This document shows positions 19,601-27,795 of a stretch of 64,000 nt of DNA, piece after piece. Where the stretch lies: positions 248,001 through 312,000 of the forward strand of contig NZ_JAMCOJ010000005.1 in assembly GCF_023476645.1 (NCBI RefSeq), given 5' to 3'. Numbering within the stretch: the first letter of the stretch is position 1; each line of letters opens with the position of its first letter. The position numbers were made by a program, and so were the translations under genes. The notes beneath the pieces are model-generated. The model made no database searches, was not told where the DNA came from, and saw only the letters and a list, made by a program, of their open reading frames with translations. The DNA is from Cellulophaga sp. 20_2_10. Lineage in GTDB: Bacteria > Bacteroidota > Bacteroidia > Flavobacteriales > Flavobacteriaceae.

Positions 19601-20198
19601 TTCCTTGAATATTAATATGCTGTGTTTTATACCCAACATAAGAAACTATAATTTCTACACTGTTACTTTGTAGCTCCAACTCAAAATTACCATCAAAGTC
19701 AGAAATAACACCTGTAGTAGTTCCTTTTATCTGAACTGTAGCTCCTGGTAAAGGAACTCCTGCTTCATCTAAAATAGTTCCTTTAAGCTTTTCTTGCTTT
19801 TCCTTAACCACTTTTTTATCTGCTATTTTAGTAGCATTTGTATTGTAACTTTTTTTAGTTACTACAATTTGGTTAGAGGTTATCTCATAATTTAAATTAG
19901 AAGTAACAGAAAGTTCTTCTAATAATTCTGATAAGCAAACCTTAGTATATTCTAGGTTCATTTTTTTGGTAACATCAATCTCTGACGTTTCATAAAAAAA
20001 TTTATACCCTACAGAATCTGTAATAGCTTTAAAAACCTTGTCTAATGACTTATTTTTAATACTAACAGATACAATCTCGTTTTGGTCGCACGAAACAGCT
20101 GCATTTACATTTGTAAAAAAAAGGAGTAACAAGAAAAAGAAAGCTTTTGTTACATAGGCAGCTCGTGGTCTTTTTAATTTTTGTATTATACTTTTCAT
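16674..20198 (-). CDS. SusC/RagA-like TonB-dependent outer-membrane transporter with STN signalling domain
   Basis: A 1174-residue protein. After the signal region comes an STN/secretin-like domain (about 45-105, SLDKVFKAI and LSELLEELS), which talks to FecR. Next come a carboxypeptidase-regulatory-like domain (about 134-215, GTILDEAGVPLPGATV), a TonB plug with LDEIIVVGYGT and VSGEPGSSPNIRVRG, and a 22-strand barrel ending in an aromatic residue (LNLSF). The STN domain means this transporter also signals through the FecR and sigma genes directly upstream. It imports oligosaccharides with TonB energy. Confidence 0.95.
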   Translation of the reverse strand: MKSIIQKLKRPRAAYVTKAFFFLLLLFFTNVNAAVSCDQNEIVSVSIKNKSLDKVFKAITDSVGYKFFYETSEIDVTKKMNLEYTKVCLSELLEELSVTSNLNYEITSNQIVVTKKSYNTNATKIADKKVVKEKQEKLKGTILDEAGVPLPGATVQIKGTTTGVISDFDGNFELELQSNSVEIIVSYVGYKTQHINIQGKNTISVSLVPDAAALDEIIVVGYGTLSKKRVTGAVASISPRALADIPVVSAENAIIGQVAGVQVQEVSGEPGSSPNIRVRGSGSISAGNDPLFVVDGIPISKNLTTLGLQGDLARRGGSFQAPPVNPLATINPNDIASIEILKDASAAAIYGSRGGNGVVLISTKKGVASDKGVFSFDTFFTTQNVANKVDLMNAEELIDFTRDSRNNAYLSDFPGASANDPIGPGDRGDTNYELPESYINWDGTDTDWQDLIFKTGYTQSYNLSYDSPLIEKTSYHASGGYFKQEGIIPGSSFERYNLMLNLNSDISDKFSIDLRVAPTITENQRQPASAPYFARPPGIVYSGLVHSPTVKPYNSDGTPNQTDNQSHLGGGTTTASNPLAIIDAVDDKLFQFQTRASLGLSYKINPDLTFKTFGGTYVNLYNRDFYRANTLLYREATEGESYAQASSSTEVNWLWENTLNWEKEIGVHYFNAIAGYTAQKDNISIKQVQADNFPDDLVSTISGGQVFAGSSAREQWSLVSALFRMNYSFDDKYLFTGTFRSDKSSRFGKNNQTGYFPSFSLGWRVTEEDFMKPLEAVSELKLRFSWGETGNFEIPNYGAIGLLSPNNYNYSGNESNGLIQSTIPNPELTWEKSVQTNVGLELGLVNNRIFLLADYYRTITSDLLLNVGITSVSGFETTLQNIGEVKNEGFEIALKSRNFVGDFKWETDINFSTNKNEVLSLNDKGEPIFSSGSAGIRHITQVGESIGSYYGYVVDGIYQNQQDIIDAPIDTQAPNPGPGDFKFKDVDGDGEITPDDRTVTGSYFPDFTWGITNRFSYKGVDFTFLIQGVEGNEVLNLTSRHLKNGEANFNSYAIFNDRWKSEADPGNGSVPRADRLSGNHGNNNRPSSFQVEDGSFVRLRNMTLGYTLPTKEVFGSSIEKLRFFITGTNLFTKTDYLGYNPEVSNRPNSSLTPGEDYGAYPLTKSFTMGLNLSF

Positions 20199-20252
20199 AA
20201 ATTTTGAGTTAGGTTATTAGTTAGTGGTTAGTTTACTGCTACATCATAAAAA

Positions 20253-21422
20253 TTATTTAATTGTTTTAGGGTTATTAATAGTAATAGTGTTCTCTGTTCT
20301 TGTAAAAGAAAAGTTGGTATGGGTCTTAATAGTATTCAGTATTTTTTCTATACTATCATTCTGAAAACTTCCGTTAAACCTTAGCTTGTTTATTTCCTGG
20401 AAGTTGTTTGTTATAGAAACATTGTAGTGACGTTCTAATATTTTAGTAATAGCATCAAACCTATCGTTTTCAAATATTAAGAATCCGTTTGTCCATCCAA
20501 TATATTTTTGAGTATCTACAGATGTAATTTCAAACGTATTTGTATTTCTAGTAAGAGATGCTTTTTGAGAGGGCGTAATTAATTTAAAAGGATCTTCAGA
20601 ATTTGCTTCTGCTTTTTTCTTAACTCCTACAGAACCTTCTACTAAAACTATTTCTGTGGCAGTATTATCTGAATATGTAGAAACATTAAAGGCTGTTCCA
20701 AAAACTTTGGTAATACTTGTTTTTGACGATACTAAGAAAGAGTGGTTCTTATCTTTGGAAACATTAAAAAAGGCTTCGCCCTCTAAACAAACCTCTCTTG
20801 GCTCATTTTTATTAAATGTATTTGGGTATTTTAAAACAGATCCAGAATTTAGTTGCACCAAGGATCCATCTGCTAAAACAACCTTAAATGTTTTACCGTA
20901 GGGAACAGTAAGAATATTTTGAAATTTACTATGTTCTTCCTCTGTTGTTGTTTTTGTGTATTCTAAGACTCCGTTTTTTACAACCGCAATTTCTTTACCA
21001 TTGGCTGCAGTAATAATTTTATCTTCTAATAAGTTAATATGTTCTGTACTACCATTAAGTATTTGCAAAGAAACCTCATTAGGATTTATATCTATTTCGG
21101 TGTTATTATCTTTAGTTGTAAAATAAAGTAGTGTTAAAAATACACCGGCAAATAGTGCTGCATATTTAAGGTAAGGCGTAATGCTTTTAAACGTAAGTCC
21201 CTTTTTATCATTCTTAATCTTAGTTAAAAAGTTAGTAAAGGCAGACTCAGAATCTACAGTCTTATATTTTATATCTATAAGTTGTTGCGCTTTTACAAAC
21301 TCCTTAAATATTTTTTGGTTTTTCTTAGCTTCAACCCATTTATAAAGCTGCTCTTTTTCTGTAGCAGTTGCCTCAGAAGCCAAGTATTTCACAATGATTT
21401 TCTTTGCGTTAAATTCTTTCAT
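20253..21422 (-). CDS. FecR-family anti-sigma factor
   Basis: A 389-residue single-pass protein. A cytoplasmic N-terminal sigma-binding region (YLASEATATEKEQLYKWV) leads to a membrane helix (about 86-104, YLKYAALFAGVFLTLLYF). The periplasmic FecR domain holds TVPYGKTFKVVLADGSLVQLNSGS, and a DUF4974-type C-terminal domain contains FDAITKILERHYNV. It senses the STN domain of the SusC protein and releases the ECF sigma factor encoded just upstream. The 92-base gap to the sigma gene and 54-base gap to SusC indicate a single regulatory unit. Confidence 0.92.
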   Translation of the reverse strand: MKEFNAKKIIVKYLASEATATEKEQLYKWVEAKKNQKIFKEFVKAQQLIDIKYKTVDSESAFTNFLTKIKNDKKGLTFKSITPYLKYAALFAGVFLTLLYFTTKDNNTEIDINPNEVSLQILNGSTEHINLLEDKIITAANGKEIAVVKNGVLEYTKTTTEEEHSKFQNILTVPYGKTFKVVLADGSLVQLNSGSVLKYPNTFNKNEPREVCLEGEAFFNVSKDKNHSFLVSSKTSITKVFGTAFNVSTYSDNTATEIVLVEGSVGVKKKAEANSEDPFKLITPSQKASLTRNTNTFEITSVDTQKYIGWTNGFLIFENDRFDAITKILERHYNVSITNNFQEINKLRFNGSFQNDSIEKILNTIKTHTNFSFTRTENTITINNPKTIK

Positions 21423-21514
21423 TTTTAACTAAAATATTAGATATATAAAACGAAGACGGAGGTTTATTAAAAATACCCCCACTTTTTTTTCTAATTTTTT
21501 AAGAAAAATGAAAT

Positions 21515-22120
21515 TTAGTTGTTTTTAAAGATGTTAGATTTAAATGAACTTATTATTACAAAGATGTAATCTGAGTTCTCTTTTAAACTCTTCCTAAGTC
21601 TCTTTAGGGCTTTGGTCATATGCCTTTCGACCGTTTTTATAGAGATATTAAGTTCTTCTGATATTTCTCTATACTTTAAACCATCTTTTTTTCCAAGTAA
21701 AAACACTTTTTTACATTGCTTTGGTAACTTATCTACTTCTTGTATTAAAAGATGTATTTTTTTATCTAATACATCTGTAGAACCATCAACCAAGTCTGTT
21801 ACAACCTCATACTTTAATTGCTCTATAAGTAGATTGTTTTTAGTTTTTTCTCGCTTTAAATCTATAAACAGGTTATAGGCAATCTTAAAAATGTATTTTC
21901 TTAAAGAGTATTCTATACAGAGTATATCTCTTTTTTTCCAAATTTTTATAAATGCTTGCTGTACTATGTCTTTAGAGACATCCATACTCCCAGATACGGT
22001 ATTTATATAATGACACAACTCCGAATAATATAACTTATATAGGTGTTTGTAAGCAGCCTCGTCACCTGCTTTTAACCTATTAATAAGTATATCTTCATTA
22101 TCGTAATTGTATAAACTCAT
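21515..22120 (-). CDS. ECF-type RNA polymerase sigma factor
   Basis: A 201-residue sigma-70-family factor. Region 2 (about 12-85) contains GDEAAYKHLYKLYYSELCHYI and DIVQQAFIKIWKKRD. Region 4 (about 125-185) contains LPKQCKKVFLLGKKDGLKYREISEELNIS followed by the recognition helix with KTVERHMTKALKRLRK. It is the first gene of the SusCD locus and is paired with FecR, so it should direct transcription of the polysaccharide genes once released. A 22-residue C-terminal tail is hydrophobic and of unknown use. Confidence 0.93.
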   Translation of the reverse strand: MSLYNYDNEDILINRLKAGDEAAYKHLYKLYYSELCHYINTVSGSMDVSKDIVQQAFIKIWKKRDILCIEYSLRKYIFKIAYNLFIDLKREKTKNNLLIEQLKYEVVTDLVDGSTDVLDKKIHLLIQEVDKLPKQCKKVFLLGKKDGLKYREISEELNISIKTVERHMTKALKRLRKSLKENSDYIFVIISSFKSNIFKNN

Positions 22121-22780
22121 TTAGGGGAATTAGTTCAACGTAAAATTTAATTAAAAATTAACAAAACTTTTATAAATCTACCCATTCTTTTACTAACATA
22201 TAATAGAATAACCAATAAATTAATTAAAATACAAACGAACATCTCTTTTCATTTTAAAAAGACTACTCTCATTAGTAAAACCAACGTGTACCAATAAGTT
22301 AATTAGATGTAGCTGTTTAACTACAAGTTGTTTAAAGCATTAGTTGCCCCTTATAACTTTACTGTTATTTTAGAACAAAATTTGATTGCAAAGAAAAAAC
22401 TCATAGAGATCAATATATGAAAATCACAGTAGAATATAAAAACTAAACAAAAACCGCACTGCAACAAAAGCTATATTTAATACGGGACTTATTTCTTAAC
22501 CTAAAGCATTCTTTCCGCTTCATAAAAGTCTTCATACTTTTAACGAATATATATTTTATTGCTACAATTATAAATCTAGCATATTATGTTAAAGCTAGTT
22601 TCTATATTTTTAATACTTCTAAATCGATATGTTTTTAGGATCTTGCATAGACTAAAATTAAAAATAGAATAGTTTATTTAGTTGATAAAAAGGAATTATA
22701 ATGTTTATTGATAACCTATATATAATCAAGAACGATTGTAATAAAAAACAGGAAATATCAATAAAGAAAAATAATGTTTT
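22121..22780. other. Long AT-rich intergenic region
   Basis: About 660 bases between divergent genes: the sigma factor (minus) and a small membrane protein (plus). No reading frame with plausible codon use and no strong hairpin is seen. It must hold promoters for both sides. Confidence 0.5.
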
Positions 22781-23077
22781 ATGATTAAAACCAAAACAAA
22801 GTTTAATAGCTCTTTGACGTTTCTAATAGCTATTATAAACACCATATTACTTTTTGCGTTTTTAATAGAGATCAGTAATCATGAAAACCAGTTCTTATTT
22901 ATTTTTAATTTATTTTGGGTGGTAGTTGCAATTCAGCTGTTTTTAATAGCATATTTTGATGCTTCTAAAAATAAAAAAACATTTAAAATTCTTGGTATAA
23001 TAGCCGTAGTAATTTCATTACTAGTGGCACTAGGTATAGCATTTTTAACAGGGCTTGGAGCAGCTTTTCAGCATTAA
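22781..23077 (+). CDS. Small three-helix membrane protein, function unknown
   Basis: A 98-residue protein with three predicted membrane segments: about 13-31 (LTFLIAIINTILLFAFLI), 42-60 (FNLFWVVVAIQLFLIAYF) and 73-92 (IIAVVISLLVALGIAFLTG). It begins MIKTKTKFNSS. It ends two bases before the DUF2931 gene, so the two form an operon. The protein may anchor or assist the DUF2931 product at the membrane; no family is recognised. Confidence 0.6.
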   Translation: MIKTKTKFNSSLTFLIAIINTILLFAFLIEISNHENQFLFIFNLFWVVVAIQLFLIAYFDASKNKKTFKILGIIAVVISLLVALGIAFLTGLGAAFQH

Positions 23078-23079
23078 AT

Positions 23080-24072
23080 ATGAAAATTCATAAACTTACT
23101 TTATCTTTTTTAATAATTACTGTAATTCTTATAGGATTACACGTATGGAGAATGATTGCATACCAAACCTTTGCGCGAGAAAATTATTCACTTAGTATTA
23201 GTGTAGCAGAACACCACCCTATTATGGGCAAGTTTGAATTTATAACTGAAAATAAAAATCAATCTATAACTATTTCTGAAGACTACAAAGAAGATGATGC
23301 ATACTGGGGGTTTGCCAGTGGTTCTCAATTTAAAAATTTACCTCCACCATATACCTTATCCTGCCATTGGGTTTCTCTTCGTGAACGTAAAATATATAAA
23401 GGCACTTTTGAGCTTCCTCATAAAACAATTGACAGTTTATTTAAATTAGAAAAATCTAAAATGAATAAATTTACGCCGTATAATGGACCTCATGCTTATG
23501 GATATAATTTTGGAGTTGGCATTGCACCTGGTGGCATGGTGACAGTTTGGGCTTCGGGTAACCATTATTTTCAAAAGGAAATTGCTACGTATCAAGCAAA
23601 AGAATTTGATAGTTATAATTGGAATGCCTTTGGAGACGAACTCTTAAATTCTTTACCTGAAAACTTTGATTCTAATAGTAAAGAAACAGATAGTATTATA
23701 AAAAATAACATTCCTCCTGAAATGGAAAAATGGAAAAACTTTTCAAAAAAATACCTTTATTATGTACAGATAATTGGTTTTTCTGATGAAGTTACTTCTG
23801 TAGATTTAGAATGTTTTAATGAAGAATCTAATCGATTCAAAGATAACAACGGTGCTAAACAATTAATTTACACAGGGGTTCCAAACCATATAGATATCAA
23901 TAAAACAGAATTAGATGATAGAAAATCTTATCGTTTATCTGAAGATTATATGATTAGTTTTAAACAAGAGAAAAAAAACCTTGCTACAGGAGATACGCTC
24001 GTATTTGTAATTGAAAAAAGCAGCAATGACCAAATTAAAACCATAGTTACAACTACAAGTGATATTGAATAA
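23080..24072 (+). CDS. DUF2931-family membrane-anchored protein
   Basis: A 330-residue protein with an N-terminal membrane helix (about 6-26, LTLSFLIITVILIGLHVWR) and a large extracytoplasmic domain. The stretch GIAPGGMVTVWASGN followed by a charged segment and YQAKEFDSYNWNAF is what I recognise as the DUF2931 core; LRERKIYKGTFELPHKTI lies just before. DUF2931 proteins are widespread in Bacteroidota and Proteobacteria and have no known function, though several lie beside secretion or interbacterial genes. Here the only linked gene is the small membrane protein two bases upstream. Confidence 0.7.
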   Translation: MKIHKLTLSFLIITVILIGLHVWRMIAYQTFARENYSLSISVAEHHPIMGKFEFITENKNQSITISEDYKEDDAYWGFASGSQFKNLPPPYTLSCHWVSLRERKIYKGTFELPHKTIDSLFKLEKSKMNKFTPYNGPHAYGYNFGVGIAPGGMVTVWASGNHYFQKEIATYQAKEFDSYNWNAFGDELLNSLPENFDSNSKETDSIIKNNIPPEMEKWKNFSKKYLYYVQIIGFSDEVTSVDLECFNEESNRFKDNNGAKQLIYTGVPNHIDINKTELDDRKSYRLSEDYMISFKQEKKNLATGDTLVFVIEKSSNDQIKTIVTTTSDIE

Positions 24073-24161
24073 AAGAAGAATAAAAAACAAAAGACTATTC
24101 TATTAAAATAAAAATTGTTCTTTTAGAGAAAAATACTCCTACACAAAATCAAAACTATAAA

Positions 24162-24986
24162 ATGAATCGTATCTTCTTAGTTGCTATAATATCGCTTTTA
24201 ATTTCTTGTAACCGATCCGATAATTCGGAAGAAGCTACAACTTTAAATAACGCTATTCCAATTTATAACCAAGCCTATAATGAAAATTTTGAACCAGATA
24301 AAATTGAAGATATTCTTGTAAATGCAAAAAACGGATATGTTTTACTTGACCCATTTGCAGATAATGTTCCTGCTTCAATTGCAGCCATAAAGGCAAACGG
24401 AAATGAGGTTGGCGCCTATATTAGTATTGGTACAGGTGAAAACTACAGAGATGACTTTACTAAAATGACACCTTTTTTAGTAACTAGATCTTGGGGAGAG
24501 TGGCCAGATGAATATTTTGTGAATTCTACAACCACCGGGATACTAGATATAATGAAAGCACGTATAGACCAAATAGCCTCTTGGGGTTGTGATTGGGTAG
24601 AATTTGATAATATGGATTGGTGTTATGATGATGAATTAAGAGCTACTTATGGGTTTCAGGTGACAGAAGAAGAGGGTATAGCTTATTATCAAGAACTCTG
24701 TGATTATGTTCACCTAAAAGGAATGAAATGTATGGCTAAAAATTTGGTAGAACACGCTTCTAATTTTGATGGTGTTTTATATGAATCTTATAGCAATGAT
24801 AAAAATTGGTGGAACCAATCTGGAGCTCAAAGCTTTTTAGACTCCGGTAAACTCGTTATCATAAACCATTACAACGAAACCAATTGCGGCCAAGTGTACT
24901 CTGACTATAAAGGTATTTACAATTCTGATTTATCCTTTATCTGCGAAGATGCCAATTTGCAAAAATATGTTCACTATAACGAGTAA
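24162..24986 (+). CDS. GH114-like lipoprotein (endo-alpha-1,4-polygalactosaminidase-like TIM barrel)
   Basis: A 274-residue lipoprotein (LLISCNRSD, Cys 16). The body matches the GH114 TIM barrel: VGAYISIGTGENYRDDF, SWGEWPDEYFVN, then the motif CDWVEFDNMDW with the paired acidic residues typical of the active site, and KGMKCMAKN. The type member cleaves polygalactosamine; many relatives lack a tested substrate. It follows the DUF2931 gene after about 90 bases and may be separate. An amino-sugar substrate would fit the neighbouring PIG-L-containing locus, but that is a guess. Confidence 0.75.
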   Translation: MNRIFLVAIISLLISCNRSDNSEEATTLNNAIPIYNQAYNENFEPDKIEDILVNAKNGYVLLDPFADNVPASIAAIKANGNEVGAYISIGTGENYRDDFTKMTPFLVTRSWGEWPDEYFVNSTTTGILDIMKARIDQIASWGCDWVEFDNMDWCYDDELRATYGFQVTEEEGIAYYQELCDYVHLKGMKCMAKNLVEHASNFDGVLYESYSNDKNWWNQSGAQSFLDSGKLVIINHYNETNCGQVYSDYKGIYNSDLSFICEDANLQKYVHYNE

Positions 24987-25453
24987 TTCTAGTCTCAAAA
25001 AAAAAGATTATTATTGTTTTGCCAGAGCTGCTTTTTTGTAAAAATCGCTCGTGTAAAAAATCATAAATTTTTATATAGAAAGAAAAAATAAACTGCTATT
25101 TATTAAATCTGTATTGATGTTTTTGAAGATCATTGGACCTAATTTGAAATCTACACACATAATTATAACCTAATATATTATTCAGGTCCTTATTTAAAAT
25201 AAAAACCAATTGGTAACACTATTTGTAATTAGTTGCTAGTTAAAATATTTTTAGAGTTTTGTCTTATTTTTATTTACTAAATTAGGTACTTATAATTCTA
25301 CTTTTTATCTCAGTCACAAAGTTGACTGTGACTTTGTTCTTTACATAACTATGTATTTTTTTAACTTAATAAAAAAGAAAATTGCTAAGCAAAGTTTGAA
25401 AAACTAAAAATTAGAATAGAAAACAGATAGCTGCTATTATACTATAAAAAACT
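24987..25453. other. Intergenic region with a diverged repeat
   Basis: About 470 bases without a gene. It contains an ACAAAGT/ACTTTGT inverted repeat (25316-25322 and 25331-25337). A stretch around 25200-25295 ending ATTTACTAAATTAGG resembles the intergenic stretch at about 27146-27240. Confidence 0.5.
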
Positions 25454-26359
25454 ATGGAAATATTTGAAAATATAAGTAAGTGGATGACTGAACATCCTGT
25501 TTCTACAAATATTATTAAATATTTAATTTGGGCTGTATTTGTATTGTTTTTAATTGCCTTTCTAAGACGACTTTTAAGAAAAAAGCTACCAGACACAGGA
25601 GTCAGATATAAATCTCAAAAAGCAGTTGAATTTTTTGGCTATGTACTGCTATTAATAATTACCATATCTTTCTTTACAGGCAGTATCAAGGACTTTGCAC
25701 TCGCAGTCGGATTTCTTACAGCTGGCATCACAATAACACTGCAAGAATTAATTCTAAGTGTTGCTGGCTCTTTCTATATCTTTTTTGTTGGTGTGTACAA
25801 ACCTGGAGACAGAATAGAAATTAATAACATAAAAGGTGACGTAATTGATATTGACAGCGTATATACAACTATGATGGAAATTGGAGAATGGGTTTCTAGT
25901 GATAATTATAGTGGTAGAATTGTTAAATTAAGTAATGCCTTTGTTTTTAAAGGTCCTGTATATAATTATTCTAAAGACTTTCCTTTTGTTTGGGACGAAT
26001 TTAATCTTCCTATAAGATATGGTTCAGATGTAGAATTGGCTAAAGCTATTGTAGTAAAAATTGCTTCTGAAACCTTGTCAGAATATGTGTCAAAATCTAT
26101 ATCAGAATGGAGTCAAGTTGTAAATAAATTTTATATTGAAAATGCCGAAGTAGATCCTACTTTAGCAATAACTATGACAGATAATTGGATACAGTTTAAT
26201 CTGCGTTATATCGTAGATTATAAAAAAAGAAGATATACAAAAAGCATATTAAATGAGTTAATTGGAAAAGAAATTCAAAAGACAGATGGCAAAGTACAAC
26301 TAGCTTCTACTACCTTTGAAATTGTTCAAATACCCAATATTAATATAAAAAAAGAATAA
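25454..26359 (+). CDS. MscS-family mechanosensitive ion channel
   Basis: A 301-residue protein. There are membrane helices at about 17-35 and 56-75, then the pore-lining TM3 with ALAVGFLTAGITITLQELILSVAGSFYIFF, rich in Gly and Ala. A beta domain with YKPGDRIEINNIKGDVIDID and a C-terminal alpha/beta domain follow. These are the hallmarks of MscS-type channels that release solutes under osmotic downshock. The N-terminal part is short, as in minimal MscS. The gene stands alone on its strand. Confidence 0.9.
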   Translation: MEIFENISKWMTEHPVSTNIIKYLIWAVFVLFLIAFLRRLLRKKLPDTGVRYKSQKAVEFFGYVLLLIITISFFTGSIKDFALAVGFLTAGITITLQELILSVAGSFYIFFVGVYKPGDRIEINNIKGDVIDIDSVYTTMMEIGEWVSSDNYSGRIVKLSNAFVFKGPVYNYSKDFPFVWDEFNLPIRYGSDVELAKAIVVKIASETLSEYVSKSISEWSQVVNKFYIENAEVDPTLAITMTDNWIQFNLRYIVDYKKRRYTKSILNELIGKEIQKTDGKVQLASTTFEIVQIPNINIKKE

Positions 26360-26434
26360 AAAACACATACAATAGGGTATTTAATTATTTGACAGGAGCC
26401 CGTTTTTAAAATCACTACTCCTAATTTATAAAAA

Positions 26435-27019
26435 ATGATTTACACAATTATTTCTGTATTAGGTTTGCTACTAATAGTGCCAATTCTGATTGCTTATTAC
26501 TACGATTATAAGGCCAACCCAAAAGAATTTCACTTTTCTATAAAGACATTAGGCAAAGGCCTTATTAAAGGTTTAATGTATGTTACAATCTATATTGGAA
26601 TGAACAAAGCATATGAGCTAATTGTACCTTTTAATAAAGATCACGGAATGGATTTTAATTCTCAGCGCAAAAAACTTGGAATACCCATTTTAAAAGCGAA
26701 TTGGAAGGTTAGCGATTACGAATCTGGACAATTCACAACTTATTGGTGGAAACCTAAACCTTATAGCGGACATTTTAAAAAAGTACTAGAATACAGTATT
26801 TTTAATTGTAAATCTGAAACCGACTACTACTCTAGTAAAAAAATAAAAGGAACAGTAGCTTGGTCTATATATGATTACGATAAAAAAATATTTAACTATT
26901 TTATTGAGTCCCCAAATAGTGATGGTATTGTGTCACAAGTTGATGGATGGAAAGTTATCAACGATAAAATTATAGAAGCTGTATCAATAGAGGAATTCCA
27001 CCATTATATTACGGAATAA
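26435..27019 (+). CDS. Membrane-anchored protein of unknown function
   Basis: A 194-residue protein with an N-terminal membrane helix (residues 2-22, IYTIISVLGLLLIVPILIAYY). A possible second segment at about 44-60 (LIKGLMYVTIYIGMNKAY) is followed by an outward-facing domain with Trp- and Tyr-rich stretches (FTTYWWKPKPY, VAWSIYDYDKK). I do not recognise the family. It follows the MscS gene by 75 bases in the same direction and could be cotranscribed. Confidence 0.55.
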   Translation: MIYTIISVLGLLLIVPILIAYYYDYKANPKEFHFSIKTLGKGLIKGLMYVTIYIGMNKAYELIVPFNKDHGMDFNSQRKKLGIPILKANWKVSDYESGQFTTYWWKPKPYSGHFKKVLEYSIFNCKSETDYYSSKKIKGTVAWSIYDYDKKIFNYFIESPNSDGIVSQVDGWKVINDKIIEAVSIEEFHHYITE

Positions 27020-27145
27020 AGCTAAACTTATGTTGTCTACTATAAAAATGCACCGAACACCTCTTTCAATTACGCCAACGACCCTAAAGTATAACTTTAA
27101 AAAAATTGAACAATTAAGACCATTTCAATTTAACCAAAAAAAACG

Positions 27146-27182
27146 TTGGGTAAACACTATCTGCAATTAAGTTCTTACCCAA
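27146..27182. repeat. Inverted repeat within a diverged intergenic repeat
   Basis: TTGGGTAA (27146-27153) and TTACCCAA (27175-27182) form an 8-bp stem. The region around it, up to the ATTTACTAAATTAGG word near 27218, resembles 25200-25295. It is not a strong terminator because no T-run follows. Confidence 0.45.
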
Positions 27183-27292
27183 TTACAAAAATATTCTTAG
27201 GTTTTCTATCTAATGTTTATTTACTAAATTAGGAGCTTAATACAATTTATTGCCATTAAAAAACGAATACCTAAACATTAAAGCTATAAAAA

Positions 27293-27664
27293 ATGGAAAG
27301 ATTTAGTAAAAAATACATCAGTGCAAAAGAACTAGAATGGGAAAAACTTGGTGGTGGCGTGTCAAGAAAGTTCTTAGGTTACGATAACCAAATTATGATG
27401 GTAAAAGTAAAGTTTGATAAAGGTGCATTAGGAGCGCCTCACCAACATTTTCATACACAAGCTACTTTTTGTGTTTCAGGTAAATTTGAATTTGAAATTG
27501 ATGGAGAAAAGAAAATCGTAGAAGCAGGAGACGGTGTCTATATTGAACCTAATTTATTACACAGTGCTGTTTGCCTAGAAGAAGGAATGTTAATAGACAC
27601 ATTTAGCCCTGTAAGAGAAGATTTCTTAAGTGGTGGTGGTGTATCTTATTTTGGAGATAAATAG
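27293..27664 (+). CDS. Cupin-domain protein
   Basis: A 123-residue single-domain cupin. The first motif is PHQHFHTQATFCVSGKFEFEI (metal-binding His residues), the second GDGVYIEPNLLHSAVCLEEGM. Such small cupins bind a metal and act as sugar- or acid-binding sensors, dioxygenases or isomerases; similar ones sit next to carbohydrate genes. It stands alone with a 270-base gap upstream. Confidence 0.85.
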   Translation: MERFSKKYISAKELEWEKLGGGVSRKFLGYDNQIMMVKVKFDKGALGAPHQHFHTQATFCVSGKFEFEIDGEKKIVEAGDGVYIEPNLLHSAVCLEEGMLIDTFSPVREDFLSGGGVSYFGDK

Positions 27665-27795
27665 GCTTAAAAAAATTACAGATGCGTAGTACTGCTTACT
27701 TACATTGCTACGCATATACTACTCTTTACCTATAAACGCTACTGCATTTAAAGGTTTTATCCAAATAAAAGCCCACATACATAGCAAAATAGTAT

